This document shows, piece after piece, positions 8,817-16,997 of a stretch of 50,510 nucleotides of DNA. Both the position numbers and the translations under genes were made by a program. The stretch covers positions 1 to 50,510 of the forward strand of contig NZ_JAAAMT010000043.1 in assembly GCF_009905435.1 (NCBI RefSeq). Direction: 5' to 3'. Position 1 is the stretch's first letter. Each line of letters opens with the position of its first letter. The stretch comes from Pseudomonas sp. R5(2019) (GTDB lineage Bacteria; Pseudomonadota; Gammaproteobacteria; Pseudomonadales; Pseudomonadaceae). The notes below the pieces were generated by a model. The model was not told where the DNA came from, searched no databases, and saw nothing but the letters and a program-made list of their open reading frames with translations.

Positions 8817-9590
8817 TCAGATGTGCTTGAACTGTGCAGGGCGTTTTTCTACGAAGGCGGCCATGCCTTCTTTCTGGTCAGCAGTGGCGAAGACCGAATG
8901 GAAAACGCGGCGCTCGAAGCGCACGCCTTCACTCAAGCTGGATTCGAAGGCACGGTTGACGCTTTCCTTGACCAGCATGGTGGCGGGCAGGGATTTTTCA
9001 GCGATGGCGCTGGCGATCTTGAGGGTCTCTTCCAGCAAGCGGTCGACTGGCAGAATTCGCGCAACCAGGCCTGCGCGTTCGGCCTCCTCGGCACCCATCT
9101 GGCGACCGGTCATGCACATTTCCATCGCCTTGGCCTTGCCGACAGCGCGGGTCAGGCGTTGGGTGCCGCCGATGCCCGGCAGCACGCCCAGGGTGATTTC
9201 CGGCAGGCCAAAACGCACGTTATCGGCTGCATAGATGAAGTCGCACATCAGCGCCAGTTCGCACCCGCCACCCAGGGCATAGCCAGCCACGGCGGCGATG
9301 AGCGGTTTGCGGCGACCGGCAATGCGATCGGCGGCGCTGAAGAAATCGTCGAGAAACACCTGGGGGTAGGTGAAGTCGGCCATTTCCTTGATATCCGCAC
9401 CGGCCGCGAAGGCCTTGGCGGAGCCGGTGATGACCATGCAGCCGATCGCGGGGTCTTGCTCCAGCTGATCGAGAGCCAGGTTCAGTTCTGCGATCACTTG
9501 GCTGTTGATGGCATTGAGGGACTTGGGGCGATTCAGGGTGATCAATCCCACACGTTCGTGGACTTCCAGCAGCAAAGTTTCAAATGGCAT
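8817..9590 (-). CDS. Enoyl-CoA hydratase
   Basis: A 257-residue crotonase. The oxyanion-hole segment AFAAGADIKEMA lies near 64. The two catalytic glutamates are in GGGCELALMCD (near 110) and FGLPEITLGVLPGIGGTQ (near 130), so this is a competent hydratase. In valine breakdown it would hydrate methacrylyl-CoA to 3-hydroxyisobutyryl-CoA. I chose the ATG at 9590, where the product begins MPFETLLLEV, as in the family; a GGGAG lies upstream. The longer frame to 9629 adds residues with no homology. It lies between mmsA and mmsB. Confidence 0.92.
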   Translation of the reverse strand: MPFETLLLEVHERVGLITLNRPKSLNAINSQVIAELNLALDQLEQDPAIGCMVITGSAKAFAAGADIKEMADFTYPQVFLDDFFSAADRIAGRRKPLIAAVAGYALGGGCELALMCDFIYAADNVRFGLPEITLGVLPGIGGTQRLTRAVGKAKAMEMCMTGRQMGAEEAERAGLVARILPVDRLLEETLKIASAIAEKSLPATMLVKESVNRAFESSLSEGVRFERRVFHSVFATADQKEGMAAFVEKRPAQFKHI

Positions 9591-9641
9591 GACGCAAACT
9601 CCCGAGTCAGGCAGGCGCCCGAGGGACACCTGCCTGTTGGC

Positions 9642-11150
9642 TTATTTCAGAGTGATAGTGGTGTTGACGGCGGCGCTGACATCGTCTTCGTCGAACCAAC
9701 GCTCGGTGATGGTTTTGGTTTGGGTGTAGAACTGCACCACCTGCTTGCCATAGGGCCCCAGGTCGCCGAGCTTGGAGGCACGCGAGCCGCTGAATGAGAA
9801 CAGTGGCACCGGCACCGGAATCGGCACGTTGATACCTACCTGGCCGACGTCGATTTCTTCCTGGAAGTGGCGGGCTGCGGCGCCCGAGCGGGTAAAAAGG
9901 GCCGTCCCGTTACCGTTCGGGTTGGCGTTGATCAACTCGATGGCGTCATTCAGGGTCTCGGCGTGCAATACGCAAAGCACCGGACCGAAGATTTCCTCGC
10001 GGTAAATGGTCATGTCCGTGGTGACGCCGGAGAAGATCGTTGGGCCGACGAAATTGCCTTGGGCATATCCGGCCACCTCGGGGTTGCGGCCGTCCAGCTC
10101 CAGCGTTGCGCCTTGTTCAACACCGGTAGCGATCAGGCTGCTGATCCGATCCAGGGCAGAGCAGGATACGACCGGGCCGATGTCGGTGCCAGGTTCGACG
10201 CCAGCACTGATCCTCAAGCCTTTGGTTTTTTCGATCAGTTCCGGCAGCCAGCTCTGTGCTTCGCCTACCAGAATCACGACTGGCAGTGCCATGCAGCGCT
10301 GACCGGCAGCACCAAAGGCGGCGCCGAGCAAGTTGTTCAGCGTCTGCTGTTTGTTGGCATCGGGCAGCACAATGGCGTGGTTTTTTGCACCCATCATGCA
10401 CTGCGCGCGCTTGCCGTTCAGGGTCGCGCGGTTGTAGACGTGGGTACCGACCTTGGTCGAGCCGACGAAGGACACCGCCTTGATATCCGGGTGATCGCAA
10501 ATCAGGTTGACCGCATCGACGCCACCGTGGATCACGTTGAGCACGCCGGGCGGAACACCGGCTTCGATGGCCAGCTCTGCCAGGCGCATGGTGACCATTG
10601 GGTCCTGCTCGGAGGGTTTGAGGATGAAGGTGTTGCCGGTGGCGATGGCCATCGGGAACATCCACAGCGGAATCATTGCCGGGAAGTTGAACGGGGTGAT
10701 GCCCGCGCAGACACCCAGCGGTTGCAGGAGGGTAAAGGTATCTACGCCACCGGCCACGTTATTGGCCAACTCACCGAGCTGCAGGTTGCCAATGCTGGCT
10801 GCATGCTCGACCACTTCCAGGCCGCGGAACACATCACCTTCGGCATCCGGCAAGGTTTTGCCCTGTTCGGCGGTCAGGATCGCCGCCAGTTCCTTCATGT
10901 TTTCGCGGATCAGTTGCTGGTACTTGAGGAAGACTCGAGCGCGGGCGCCGATTGGCGTTTTGCGCCACGTCTTGAATGCTTGCTTGGCGCTGGCCACGGC
11001 TGCGTTCATTTCGTCGGTGGTGGCGAAAGGCACGCGGGCCAACACTTCCTGAGTGGCTGGGTTGACCACATCACGCCATTGCGTGGTTTGGGATTCTACA
11101 AACTTGCCGTTGATCAGCAGCTTGACGGTAGGGACGCGATTATCAGCCAT
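9642..11150 (-). CDS. mmsA: Methylmalonate-semialdehyde dehydrogenase (CoA-acylating)
   Basis: A 502-residue aldehyde dehydrogenase of the MmsA/IolA class, which oxidises methylmalonate semialdehyde with NAD and CoA to propionyl-CoA and CO2. It shows the early block LLINGKFVES, the class-specific PFNFPAMIPLWMFPMAI near 155, and the nucleophile Cys in GAAGQRCMALP near 287. The general-base Glu of ordinary aldehyde dehydrogenases is absent, as in CoA-acylating members. It is the first gene of the operon. GGAAGA precedes the ATG at 11150. The control segment at 11373-11437 lies about 225 bases upstream, between this gene and the divergent AraC regulator. Confidence 0.95.
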   Translation of the reverse strand: MADNRVPTVKLLINGKFVESQTTQWRDVVNPATQEVLARVPFATTDEMNAAVASAKQAFKTWRKTPIGARARVFLKYQQLIRENMKELAAILTAEQGKTLPDAEGDVFRGLEVVEHAASIGNLQLGELANNVAGGVDTFTLLQPLGVCAGITPFNFPAMIPLWMFPMAIATGNTFILKPSEQDPMVTMRLAELAIEAGVPPGVLNVIHGGVDAVNLICDHPDIKAVSFVGSTKVGTHVYNRATLNGKRAQCMMGAKNHAIVLPDANKQQTLNNLLGAAFGAAGQRCMALPVVILVGEAQSWLPELIEKTKGLRISAGVEPGTDIGPVVSCSALDRISSLIATGVEQGATLELDGRNPEVAGYAQGNFVGPTIFSGVTTDMTIYREEIFGPVLCVLHAETLNDAIELINANPNGNGTALFTRSGAAARHFQEEIDVGQVGINVPIPVPVPLFSFSGSRASKLGDLGPYGKQVVQFYTQTKTITERWFDEDDVSAAVNTTITLK

Positions 11151-11464
11151 CGTTATATTCTTCCGGGGCCTTGAAGCCCATGTCGTAGGGAGGTTGTGGC
11201 GGGTTTCGCCAGTACCTGTGGATTGGCGAGACCCGCGTGCTTTTCTGCGTTCGAAGGCGCCGGGCAGGGAGGCTGCAGCTCTCGAATGACTTGCATTACC
11301 AGCCAGATTTTCAGGATGTTCTCAAAGCCGATCTGCGAAGAGAGTTGCTTTGAATGTTGATATGGGCCTAGCTTAGCCAGCGGGCCATCGAGCTTGAAAT
11401 AACTCGATCCGCCGAATAATTTGCATATCACGCCAGTTCGGAAGTCGGCAGAGGAGCGAAGCAG
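11151..11464. promoter_or_regulatory. Divergent control region mmsA / araC regulator
   Basis: 314 bases without a gene between the mmsA start and the regulator start. It contains the control segment (11373-11437). No clean sigma70 hexamer pair stands out on either strand, which would fit activator-dependent promoters. Confidence 0.6.
11373..11437 (-). promoter_or_regulatory. Control segment shared with the symporter promoter region (copy 2)
   Basis: 65 bases align without gaps to 3931-3995 with about 13 mismatches. The best-conserved part is ACTCGATCCGCCGA, with TTGCA and ACGCCAGT to its right. It is 28 bases upstream of the AraC regulator and about 225 upstream of mmsA. Confidence 0.6.
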
Positions 11465-12487
11465 GTGGATCATCCAGTGGACAACACGTTGCCCATGACC
11501 TTCGTTCAGGGTCTGTTGCAGGGCGCGCTGAACATCTGCAGCCCGGCGGATATTCAGACGTTCGTCAGCGCTGCAGGCATTGCAAATCACTTGCTGGAGG
11601 CGCCAGGAGCGCGGGTCACGTACGACCAGTTCGTGCGTTTGTATCAGCAGGTTGCGTTGGGTACGGATGACGAGGTGATGGGGCAATTCTCTCGGCGTAT
11701 TCGCAGCGGCACGCTCAAATACCTGTGTTCAAGCCTGCTCGATGCCCGATCACTTTCCAACGCCATGTACCGATTCACCCGGTTCTGGAATTTGCTCCTC
11801 GATGACTATCGGCTCGACTACAAAGAGCAGTCAGGTCTGGTGGTGATCTCCCTTGAAGCGCGCGACAGCGCGGCTCATGCCCAGCGCTTTGGGCATGAGC
11901 TGATGATGAAGCTTGCCCACGGTGTAGCGTCCTGGTTGGCAGGCCAGGAAATTCCTCTGCACAGCGTGATGTTTTCTTTCGCAAGGCCTGTGTATGCCTC
12001 GGAGTACATGCACATGTTCCCAGCCCCTATCAGCTTTGATCAGCCGTGCACCGCACTGTGTTTTGACATCGAGTGGGGAGCGATGAAGTTTCGTCGCAGC
12101 AAGGCTGAATTGCTTCCCTTTCTGCAGGCAGCCCCACGTTATTGGTTGTTCACCACGTTGAAAGAACGGCTGGTAGCGCAGCAGGTTCGCCAGTATCTGT
12201 TGGCCAATCTCAAGCAGGACGACAGTATTCAGGACGCCGCCAATGCGCTGCTGTTGTCTACCCGCACGCTGACGCGTCGGCTCAAGGAGGAGGGGACCAG
12301 TTACCAGTTGGTCAAGGATGCCTTGCGACGAGATATTGCCGTGCAGCAGCTCATTCATACCGATCTTTCGATCACTCATATCGCCGCCGGGCTGGGTTTT
12401 GATTCAACGGCGGTGTTTCATCGTGCGTTTCGTGGTTGGACCGGAAGTACACCCGGAGCGTATCGGCGTCCGGGCGGCGCTTTTTAG
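11465..12487 (+). CDS. AraC-family regulator of the valine operon
   Basis: A 340-residue regulator. Residues 15-200 form a variable effector domain resembling the arabinose-binding type found in OruR-like regulators. Residues 230-335 form the double helix-turn-helix, with DAANALLLSTRTLTRRLKEE and IAAGLGFDSTAVFHRAFRGW. It is divergent from mmsA, as mmsR is in P. aeruginosa, and is probably the activator of the valine operon, perhaps responding to valine or a pathway acid. The start codon is GTG (MDHPVDN) at 11465. It may also act at the matching segment near the symporter (inference). Confidence 0.85.
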   Translation: MDHPVDNTLPMTFVQGLLQGALNICSPADIQTFVSAAGIANHLLEAPGARVTYDQFVRLYQQVALGTDDEVMGQFSRRIRSGTLKYLCSSLLDARSLSNAMYRFTRFWNLLLDDYRLDYKEQSGLVVISLEARDSAAHAQRFGHELMMKLAHGVASWLAGQEIPLHSVMFSFARPVYASEYMHMFPAPISFDQPCTALCFDIEWGAMKFRRSKAELLPFLQAAPRYWLFTTLKERLVAQQVRQYLLANLKQDDSIQDAANALLLSTRTLTRRLKEEGTSYQLVKDALRRDIAVQQLIHTDLSITHIAAGLGFDSTAVFHRAFRGWTGSTPGAYRRPGGAF

Positions 12488-12585
12488 TCAAATTGGGAAG
12501 CCGGCGTTATCGTAAAAATCATGATCATCTACAAACGTACAAGCCAGCGGTTTGAGCGTAGCGATAGAGTCGGCTCATTGATTGA

Positions 12586-13347
12586 CATCGTGACGAGATG
12601 TCGACAGTACGAGAGGTAGGGCTTGCTGCGAAAGCAACCACACAGCGGGCGGGTGTCTCGCCTGCACCGGTCAAGAGCCTCGATGAGGTGATCGAGACGC
12701 GTCGCTCGTTCCTGGTGTCTTATCAGAGCACTGCTTACGCGAAACGTTACCTCGACTTGCTGGAGCGTGTGCGCTCGGCTGAGCAGAAGGTGCTGCCTGG
12801 GCGCAGCGAACTGACACAGGCGGTGGCCAAGTATTACTTCAAGTTGTTGGCGATCAAGGATGAATACGAAGTGGCTCGTCTGCATGTCGAGAGCGGCTTC
12901 CTTGATCGAGTGTCCCAACAGTTCGAAGGTGACTACAAGCTGGTTTTCAACCTGGCCCCACCGCTCTTTGCCCGTCGTGACGCGGACACCGGCTTGCCGA
13001 AGAAAACCGAGTTTGGTCCATGGATAGTCCCTGTGTTTCGCGTGCTCGCAAAATTACGGGTTTTGCGTGGAACGCCTCTGGACGTCTTTGGCTATACCGA
13101 CGAGCGACGCCAGGAGCGCGCGCTTGTCCAGCGCTACGAAGCGGTGATTGCCGAGGTACTTTCGTTGCTGGAGGAGGGACGCGGCACGTCGAATTACGAC
13201 GTGATGGTGGAGCTTGCTGCTTTGCCGGAACAGATTCGCGGTTATGGCCACGTCCGGGCCAAGTCCATGGAACTGGCGGCGCAACGTGAAGCTGTCCTGT
13301 TGGATGTCGTACGCGGGCGTGTGATTACGTTGAAGAAAGTCGCCTGA
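12586..13347 (+). pseudogene. Indolepyruvate ferredoxin oxidoreductase, C-terminal remnant
   Basis: An open frame of about 249 residues from the ATG at 12598. It matches only the C-terminal part of the large fused 2-oxoacid:ferredoxin oxidoreductases (about 1150 residues). Recognisable blocks are AVAKYYFKLLAIKDEYEVAR, FEGDYKLVFNLAPPLFARRD, KKTEFGPWIVPVF and LRGTPLDVFGYTDERRQERA, then GYGHVRAKSMELA. The thiamine-diphosphate, gamma and iron-sulphur domains are absent, so it cannot catalyse the reaction. No ribosome-binding site is visible at 12598. It is a 5'-deleted relic, although the remaining frame is intact, which suggests a recent loss or selection on the fragment. Confidence 0.8.
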
Positions 13348-13359
13348 AAACGCGATGCA

Positions 13360-13745
13360 CACATTGGTGGGAGCGGGCTTGCCCTAATGCCAGTCAGTTA
13401 AGGATTGAGCGACACCGTTCCGGTAGGAGCCGGGCTTGCCCGCGAATGAGGACACCGCGGTTTTACAGTGGTTGCGCGTCATCGTTCATCGCGGGCAAGC
13501 CCCAATGCCAGTCAGTTAAGGCGCAGAACATGTGGGAGCGGATTTATCCGCGAATGTAGGCGCCGCGCAATGCCTGATAAACCGCGGTGTTTTCATTCGC
13601 GGCGGTCCGGCGATCCGGTAAATCCGCTCCCACAGGGTTTGTGTCGTTCAATGCCTTAACTGACTGGCATTGGGGCAAGCCCGGCTCCTACGAGGTCCGC
13701 GCCTTAACTGACCGGCATTGGGGCTTGCCCGCTCCCACATGTTGC
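13360..13745. repeat. REP-like array with nested 18-bp inverted repeats
   Basis: Several copies of Pseudomonas REP-type palindromes (GTGGGAGCGGGCTTGCCC and its complement, also GGATTTATCCGCGAA / TAAATCCGCTCCCAC) fill the gap. Interspersed are four copies of an 18-mer: AATGCCAGTCAGTTAAGG at 13386-13403 and 13504-13521, and its complement at 13654-13671 and (one mismatch) 13702-13719. The array is roughly mirror symmetric. No gene is seen. Confidence 0.85.
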
Positions 13746-14762
13746 TCAGGATCCAACGATTGAAGCAAACCGACTACGGTTCGCTGCAGGCGTTGATCCA
13801 ACCTGTTTGCGAAACAATCGGGTGAAGGAACTGGCGTTCTGATAACCGACTTGATTGGCGATCTCCTCGATACTCAGGTCACCGCTTTCGAGCAGCTTCA
13901 TGGAAATTTCTATGCGCAGGTTCTGCAGGTAAGTCAGGGGAGTGGTGCCGAGCACGCTGTTGAAATGGCGGATCAGGGTACGCACGCTGACGGACAGTGC
14001 TGCGGCCAATTCCGGCAGGCTCACATCTTCGGCGAAGTGCTTGAGCAGCCAGTGCTGCGCCTTGGCGACCATTGTGTCGCTATGGACAGACTCCATCTGA
14101 AGGGGCAGGTAAGGCAGCTGGGTGGTCTGGCTGGTATCAATCAGCATGGTCTTGGCTGTCAGCGTGGCCGTATTCGCACCACAGAAATGTTCGACCATCC
14201 TCACCGCTTGCAATAAATACGAGGCCGAAGCGCCGGCGCACCACAGGCGATCCTCTTCGGTCACCATCGCTCTGAGCTGCAGGTTAACGCTAGGGTAACG
14301 CTCACGAAACAGCCGTTCGAGCCACCAGGTCGTGGTGGCCTGGCGGCCGCTCAGCAGGCCTGTTTCCGCGAGCAGAAAGGTGCCGGTGCAATTGGCGGCC
14401 ACCACTGCGCCTTCTTGCCATTGCGCCTTGAGCCATTCGCGCTGCGGTTCGGCGGCCTCCAGCATGCGCTCGAACGCGTCATGGCCTGCGTAATACAGCC
14501 CTGGAACAAAGATGATATCGAGCTTCTCGTCAGGAAGTGGCGACGGTGAACCCAGCGACAGTCCGTTGCAGGCGGTTACCGTCTTGCCCTTGTGCGACAC
14601 AAATTGCCAGGAGAACGGGCGTGCGATGGCCGTTCCACTCTTGTGTTGCTGACGGCTCAAGTGGGCATTGGTGACATGGAGTACGTCTGCGAATCCGGCA
14701 AGGCTGGAGGCGTAACAGCCGTCGATGGCAAGAATTGCAGCGCGGAGCGGGTTGGTTTTCAT
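13746..14762 (-). CDS. GlxA-type AraC regulator (DJ-1/PfpI N-terminal domain)
   Basis: A 338-residue transcription regulator. Residues 5-190 form a class I amidotransferase-like DJ-1/PfpI sensor domain with the nucleophile-elbow sequence VAANCTGTFLLAETGLL near 125. Residues 225-335 hold the AraC helix-turn-helix pair (LPELAAALSVSVRTLIRHFN, then IEEIANQVGYQNASSFTRLF). Such regulators respond to small metabolites rather than acting as proteases. It is divergent from the quinone-reductase gene, and its start is 24 bases from a conserved promoter element found again before the acyl-CoA synthetase at 20315. It probably activates the 14.8-22.9 kb pathway (inference). Confidence 0.9.
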   Translation of the reverse strand: MKTNPLRAAILAIDGCYASSLAGFADVLHVTNAHLSRQQHKSGTAIARPFSWQFVSHKGKTVTACNGLSLGSPSPLPDEKLDIIFVPGLYYAGHDAFERMLEAAEPQREWLKAQWQEGAVVAANCTGTFLLAETGLLSGRQATTTWWLERLFRERYPSVNLQLRAMVTEEDRLWCAGASASYLLQAVRMVEHFCGANTATLTAKTMLIDTSQTTQLPYLPLQMESVHSDTMVAKAQHWLLKHFAEDVSLPELAAALSVSVRTLIRHFNSVLGTTPLTYLQNLRIEISMKLLESGDLSIEEIANQVGYQNASSFTRLFRKQVGSTPAANRSRFASIVGS

Positions 14763-14786
14763 GTTGGCAAAATACGCATAAAAATA

Positions 14787-14831
14787 GTCAATAATGCCAA
14801 TTTAGCACTGCCGTCCAGTTCCGTACAGTGA
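14787..14831 (+). promoter_or_regulatory. AraC-dependent promoter element, copy 1
   Basis: GTCAATAATGCCAAT is followed 21 bases later by GTACAGTGA, which contains a -10-like TACAGT. The same two blocks with identical spacing occur at 20144-20188. It lies 29 bases before the quinone-reductase start and 25 bases from the divergent regulator start. Confidence 0.65.
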
Positions 14832-14859
14832 CCTCATCAGTCACCCAACCGGAGCTTCC

Positions 14860-15576
14860 ATGAACGTATTGATTGTCCATGCGCACAATGAACCTCAGTC
14901 ATTCAATGCGTCGATGTTGAACCTCGCCGTCGACGTATTGAGCGGGCAGGGGCATGAGGTCGTTGTGTCTGACTTGTATGCGATGAAATTCAACCCTGTC
15001 GCCAGCGCTGACGACTTCGGACAGCGCGCCAATAGCGAACATCTTGTCTACGCGCTGGAGCAGCGCAATGGCTACAACACCGGCACGCTGGCCCCCGATA
15101 TTCTGGCTGAGCTGGACAAGATCAAATGGGCGGACCTGATCATCCTCAACTTCCCGATCTACTGGTTCAGCATGCCGGCGATCATGAAAGGCTGGATCGA
15201 TCGCGTGTTCATTTCGGGGTTCTGCTACGGCGGTGTTCGTATCTATGACCGCGGTGGTCTCAAAGGCAAGAAAGCGATGCTCGCGTTCTCGCTCGGTGGC
15301 CAGGACCACATGTTCGGGCCGGGGGCGGTGCATGGTGACCTTCAGACCTTACTGCAACCCATCCAGCGCGGTGTGCTCGGTTACGTTGGCCTGACGGTTT
15401 TGCCGCCATTCGTTGCATTCCACGTGCCGTACATCAGCGAAGAGGCCCGTCATCAATACCTGGAACAGTATCGCCAGCATTTGCTTACGCTGGATGAGCG
15501 GCCATCGCTTGAATTCCCTTCGCTCGATGACTACGACGAGTTGCTGCACCCGAAGGTTTTACCTGCTTGTGTCTGA
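14860..15576 (+). CDS. NAD(P)H-dependent quinone/flavin oxidoreductase
   Basis: A 238-residue flavodoxin-fold protein of the NQO/KefF/MdaB group. The FMN/FAD phosphate-binding segment VHAHNEPQSFNASM is at the N-terminus. The family block LIILNFPIYWFSMPAIMKGW, followed by IDRVF, lies near 97, and a glycine-rich LGGQDHMFGPGAVHG near 147. It reduces quinones or similar electrophiles by two electrons in the cytosol, usually for protection. As first gene of the glutathione/CoA cluster it may detoxify a reactive carbonyl or quinone-like intermediate (inference). ACCGGAGC precedes the ATG. Confidence 0.85.
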   Translation: MNVLIVHAHNEPQSFNASMLNLAVDVLSGQGHEVVVSDLYAMKFNPVASADDFGQRANSEHLVYALEQRNGYNTGTLAPDILAELDKIKWADLIILNFPIYWFSMPAIMKGWIDRVFISGFCYGGVRIYDRGGLKGKKAMLAFSLGGQDHMFGPGAVHGDLQTLLQPIQRGVLGYVGLTVLPPFVAFHVPYISEEARHQYLEQYRQHLLTLDERPSLEFPSLDDYDELLHPKVLPACV

Positions 15577-15614
15577 AGGCCGTGTTGTGGCTTTGACGTG
15601 ACGGGTAGTGGCGC

Positions 15615-15638
15615 CCTCCCTGGTTTGAGTAAGGGAGG
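15615..15638 (+). terminator. Hairpin between quinone reductase and GST
   Basis: CCTCCCT (15615-15621) pairs with AGGGAGG (15632-15638) across a ten-base loop, with no T-run after it. It may be a weak or partial terminator that lowers expression of the downstream genes. Confidence 0.35.
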
Positions 15639-15680
15639 AACTGTCAGCCAAAAACAGGTATCAGTCGTCGGAGGATTCTC

Positions 15681-16367
15681 GTGATCGAACTCTACAGTTG
15701 GCCTGCCCCGAATGGGCAAAAGCTGCATTTGTTGATGGAGGAATTGGCGATTTCCTATCGGGTGGTGCCCATCGACATCACTCGCGGTGCTCAGCACACC
15801 ACGAGCTACAGGGCGATCAATCCGAATGGCAAGGTTCCGGCCATCGTTGACCATGCGCCCGCCGATGGCGGTGCGCCGGTGACGGTTTTCGAGAGCGGGG
15901 CCATCATGATGTACCTGGCCGAAAAGGAAAGGCGCTTCCTGCCGCATGACCCGCGACAACGCCTGGAAGTGATGCAATGGCTGTTCTGGCAGGTCGGCGG
16001 GCTGGGGCCGATGATGGGGCAGGCCCAGCACTTTTTTCGCTACGCTTCTGAGCGGGTCCCTTATGCCATTGCCCGCTATCAGACTGAAACAAAGCGCTTG
16101 CTCAAACTGCTGGATGATCGGCTTGAAACCAGAGCGCATATCTGCGGCGATTACTCGATCGTCGACATGGCGTGTTTTCCATGGATCCGCGTTCACAAAA
16201 TGACGGGGGTCGCGCTGGATGAATTCCCGAATGTACAAGCCTGGTATGGCAGGGTGCGAAGCCGCCCAGCCGTGGGGCGGGCGATTGATCTGCTGAGAGA
16301 CCGCTGGGTCGACGTCAGCACTTCGGACCAGGCCAAGCACAATCTGTTTCGTGCGGTCCAGGAGTGA
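15681..16367 (+). CDS. Glutathione S-transferase family protein
   Basis: A 228-residue two-domain GST. The thioredoxin-fold N-terminus begins IELYSWPAPNGQKLHLLMEE, with a glutathione-binding NPNGKVPAIVD near 55 and the ES motif (FESGAIMMYLAEK) near 75. The all-helical C-terminal domain includes CGDYSIVDMACFPWI near 155. It resembles the YfcG/Ure2-like (Nu) group, which includes disulfide-reducing and glutathionyl-lyase enzymes. The start is GTG at 15681, with GGAGG six bases upstream. Four bases separate it from the DsbA-like gene, so the pair probably handles a glutathione adduct. Confidence 0.9.
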   Translation: MIELYSWPAPNGQKLHLLMEELAISYRVVPIDITRGAQHTTSYRAINPNGKVPAIVDHAPADGGAPVTVFESGAIMMYLAEKERRFLPHDPRQRLEVMQWLFWQVGGLGPMMGQAQHFFRYASERVPYAIARYQTETKRLLKLLDDRLETRAHICGDYSIVDMACFPWIRVHKMTGVALDEFPNVQAWYGRVRSRPAVGRAIDLLRDRWVDVSTSDQAKHNLFRAVQE

Positions 16368-16370
16368 ACC

Positions 16371-16997
16371 ATGAGCCATCACTGTGATCGGGTGGTGACC
16401 GCTTTCGTCGATTTGCGCAGCCCTTACTCCTACCTGGCACTGCGACCTGCTCTGGCGCTGGCTCAGCAGAGCGGAGTGACGTTCGACTGGTGGCCTTACA
16501 TCACCGACTTTCGCTCTGCTTATGGCGGCGAAGTGGACCAGCGCTCCAGTCGGGAGGTCGCGAAATTGAAGTACCTCTATATGGACTGTCGTCGACTGGC
16601 TGAGCAGCAGGGCCTCACCATTCAAGCAACCACCAAACTCTGGAATGCGGAGTTTGCCAGTCAAGCCATGTTGTTCGCCAAGTCCAAAGGTCGCCTTTGG
16701 GCGTTTTGCGACCCGCTGCTGGCCGCGTTTTGGCGCCGAGAGTTTGATCTGGAATCAATGACAGATATTCAGGCGGCACTGGTTCGTGCGGGACTGCAGG
16801 CTTTCGATTGGCAACGATATCGCGAAGAGAAATCACAGCAGGATTTAGCCCAAGCATCGCAGCTTGCCGAACGGCTAGGGGTCTTTGGCGCGCCTACCTT
16901 CGTCTATCAAGGCGAGCTTTTTTGGGGCGGTGACAGGCTTGATCTGCTCTGCGCCCGCATCAACAAAAACAATGACGTCAGTAAGGAAGATCCATGA
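16371..16997 (+). CDS. DsbA-family isomerase (2-hydroxychromene-2-carboxylate isomerase-like)
   Basis: A 208-residue thioredoxin-fold protein without a signal peptide, hence cytosolic. The N-terminal VTAFVDLRSPYSYLALRPAL replaces the CxxC of DsbA with an S-P-Y-S motif, as in the kappa GST/HCCA isomerase group. The C-terminal block RLGVFGAPTFVYQGELFWGG is the conserved cis-Pro loop. Characterised relatives use glutathione to isomerise or transfer on aromatic and unsaturated substrates. It overlaps the next gene by four bases and follows the GST by four, so these genes are co-translated. Confidence 0.88.
   Translation: MSHHCDRVVTAFVDLRSPYSYLALRPALALAQQSGVTFDWWPYITDFRSAYGGEVDQRSSREVAKLKYLYMDCRRLAEQQGLTIQATTKLWNAEFASQAMLFAKSKGRLWAFCDPLLAAFWRREFDLESMTDIQAALVRAGLQAFDWQRYREEKSQQDLAQASQLAERLGVFGAPTFVYQGELFWGGDRLDLLCARINKNNDVSKEDP

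Noticed and set aside
8625..9797. 390-codon plus-strand open frame
   Set aside because: It is the antisense shadow of mmsB, enoyl-CoA hydratase and mmsA; the minus-strand proteins have full catalytic motifs.
9867..11174. 435-codon plus-strand open frame
   Set aside because: Antisense shadow of mmsA; composition rich in Gly, Gln and His is typical of such shadows.
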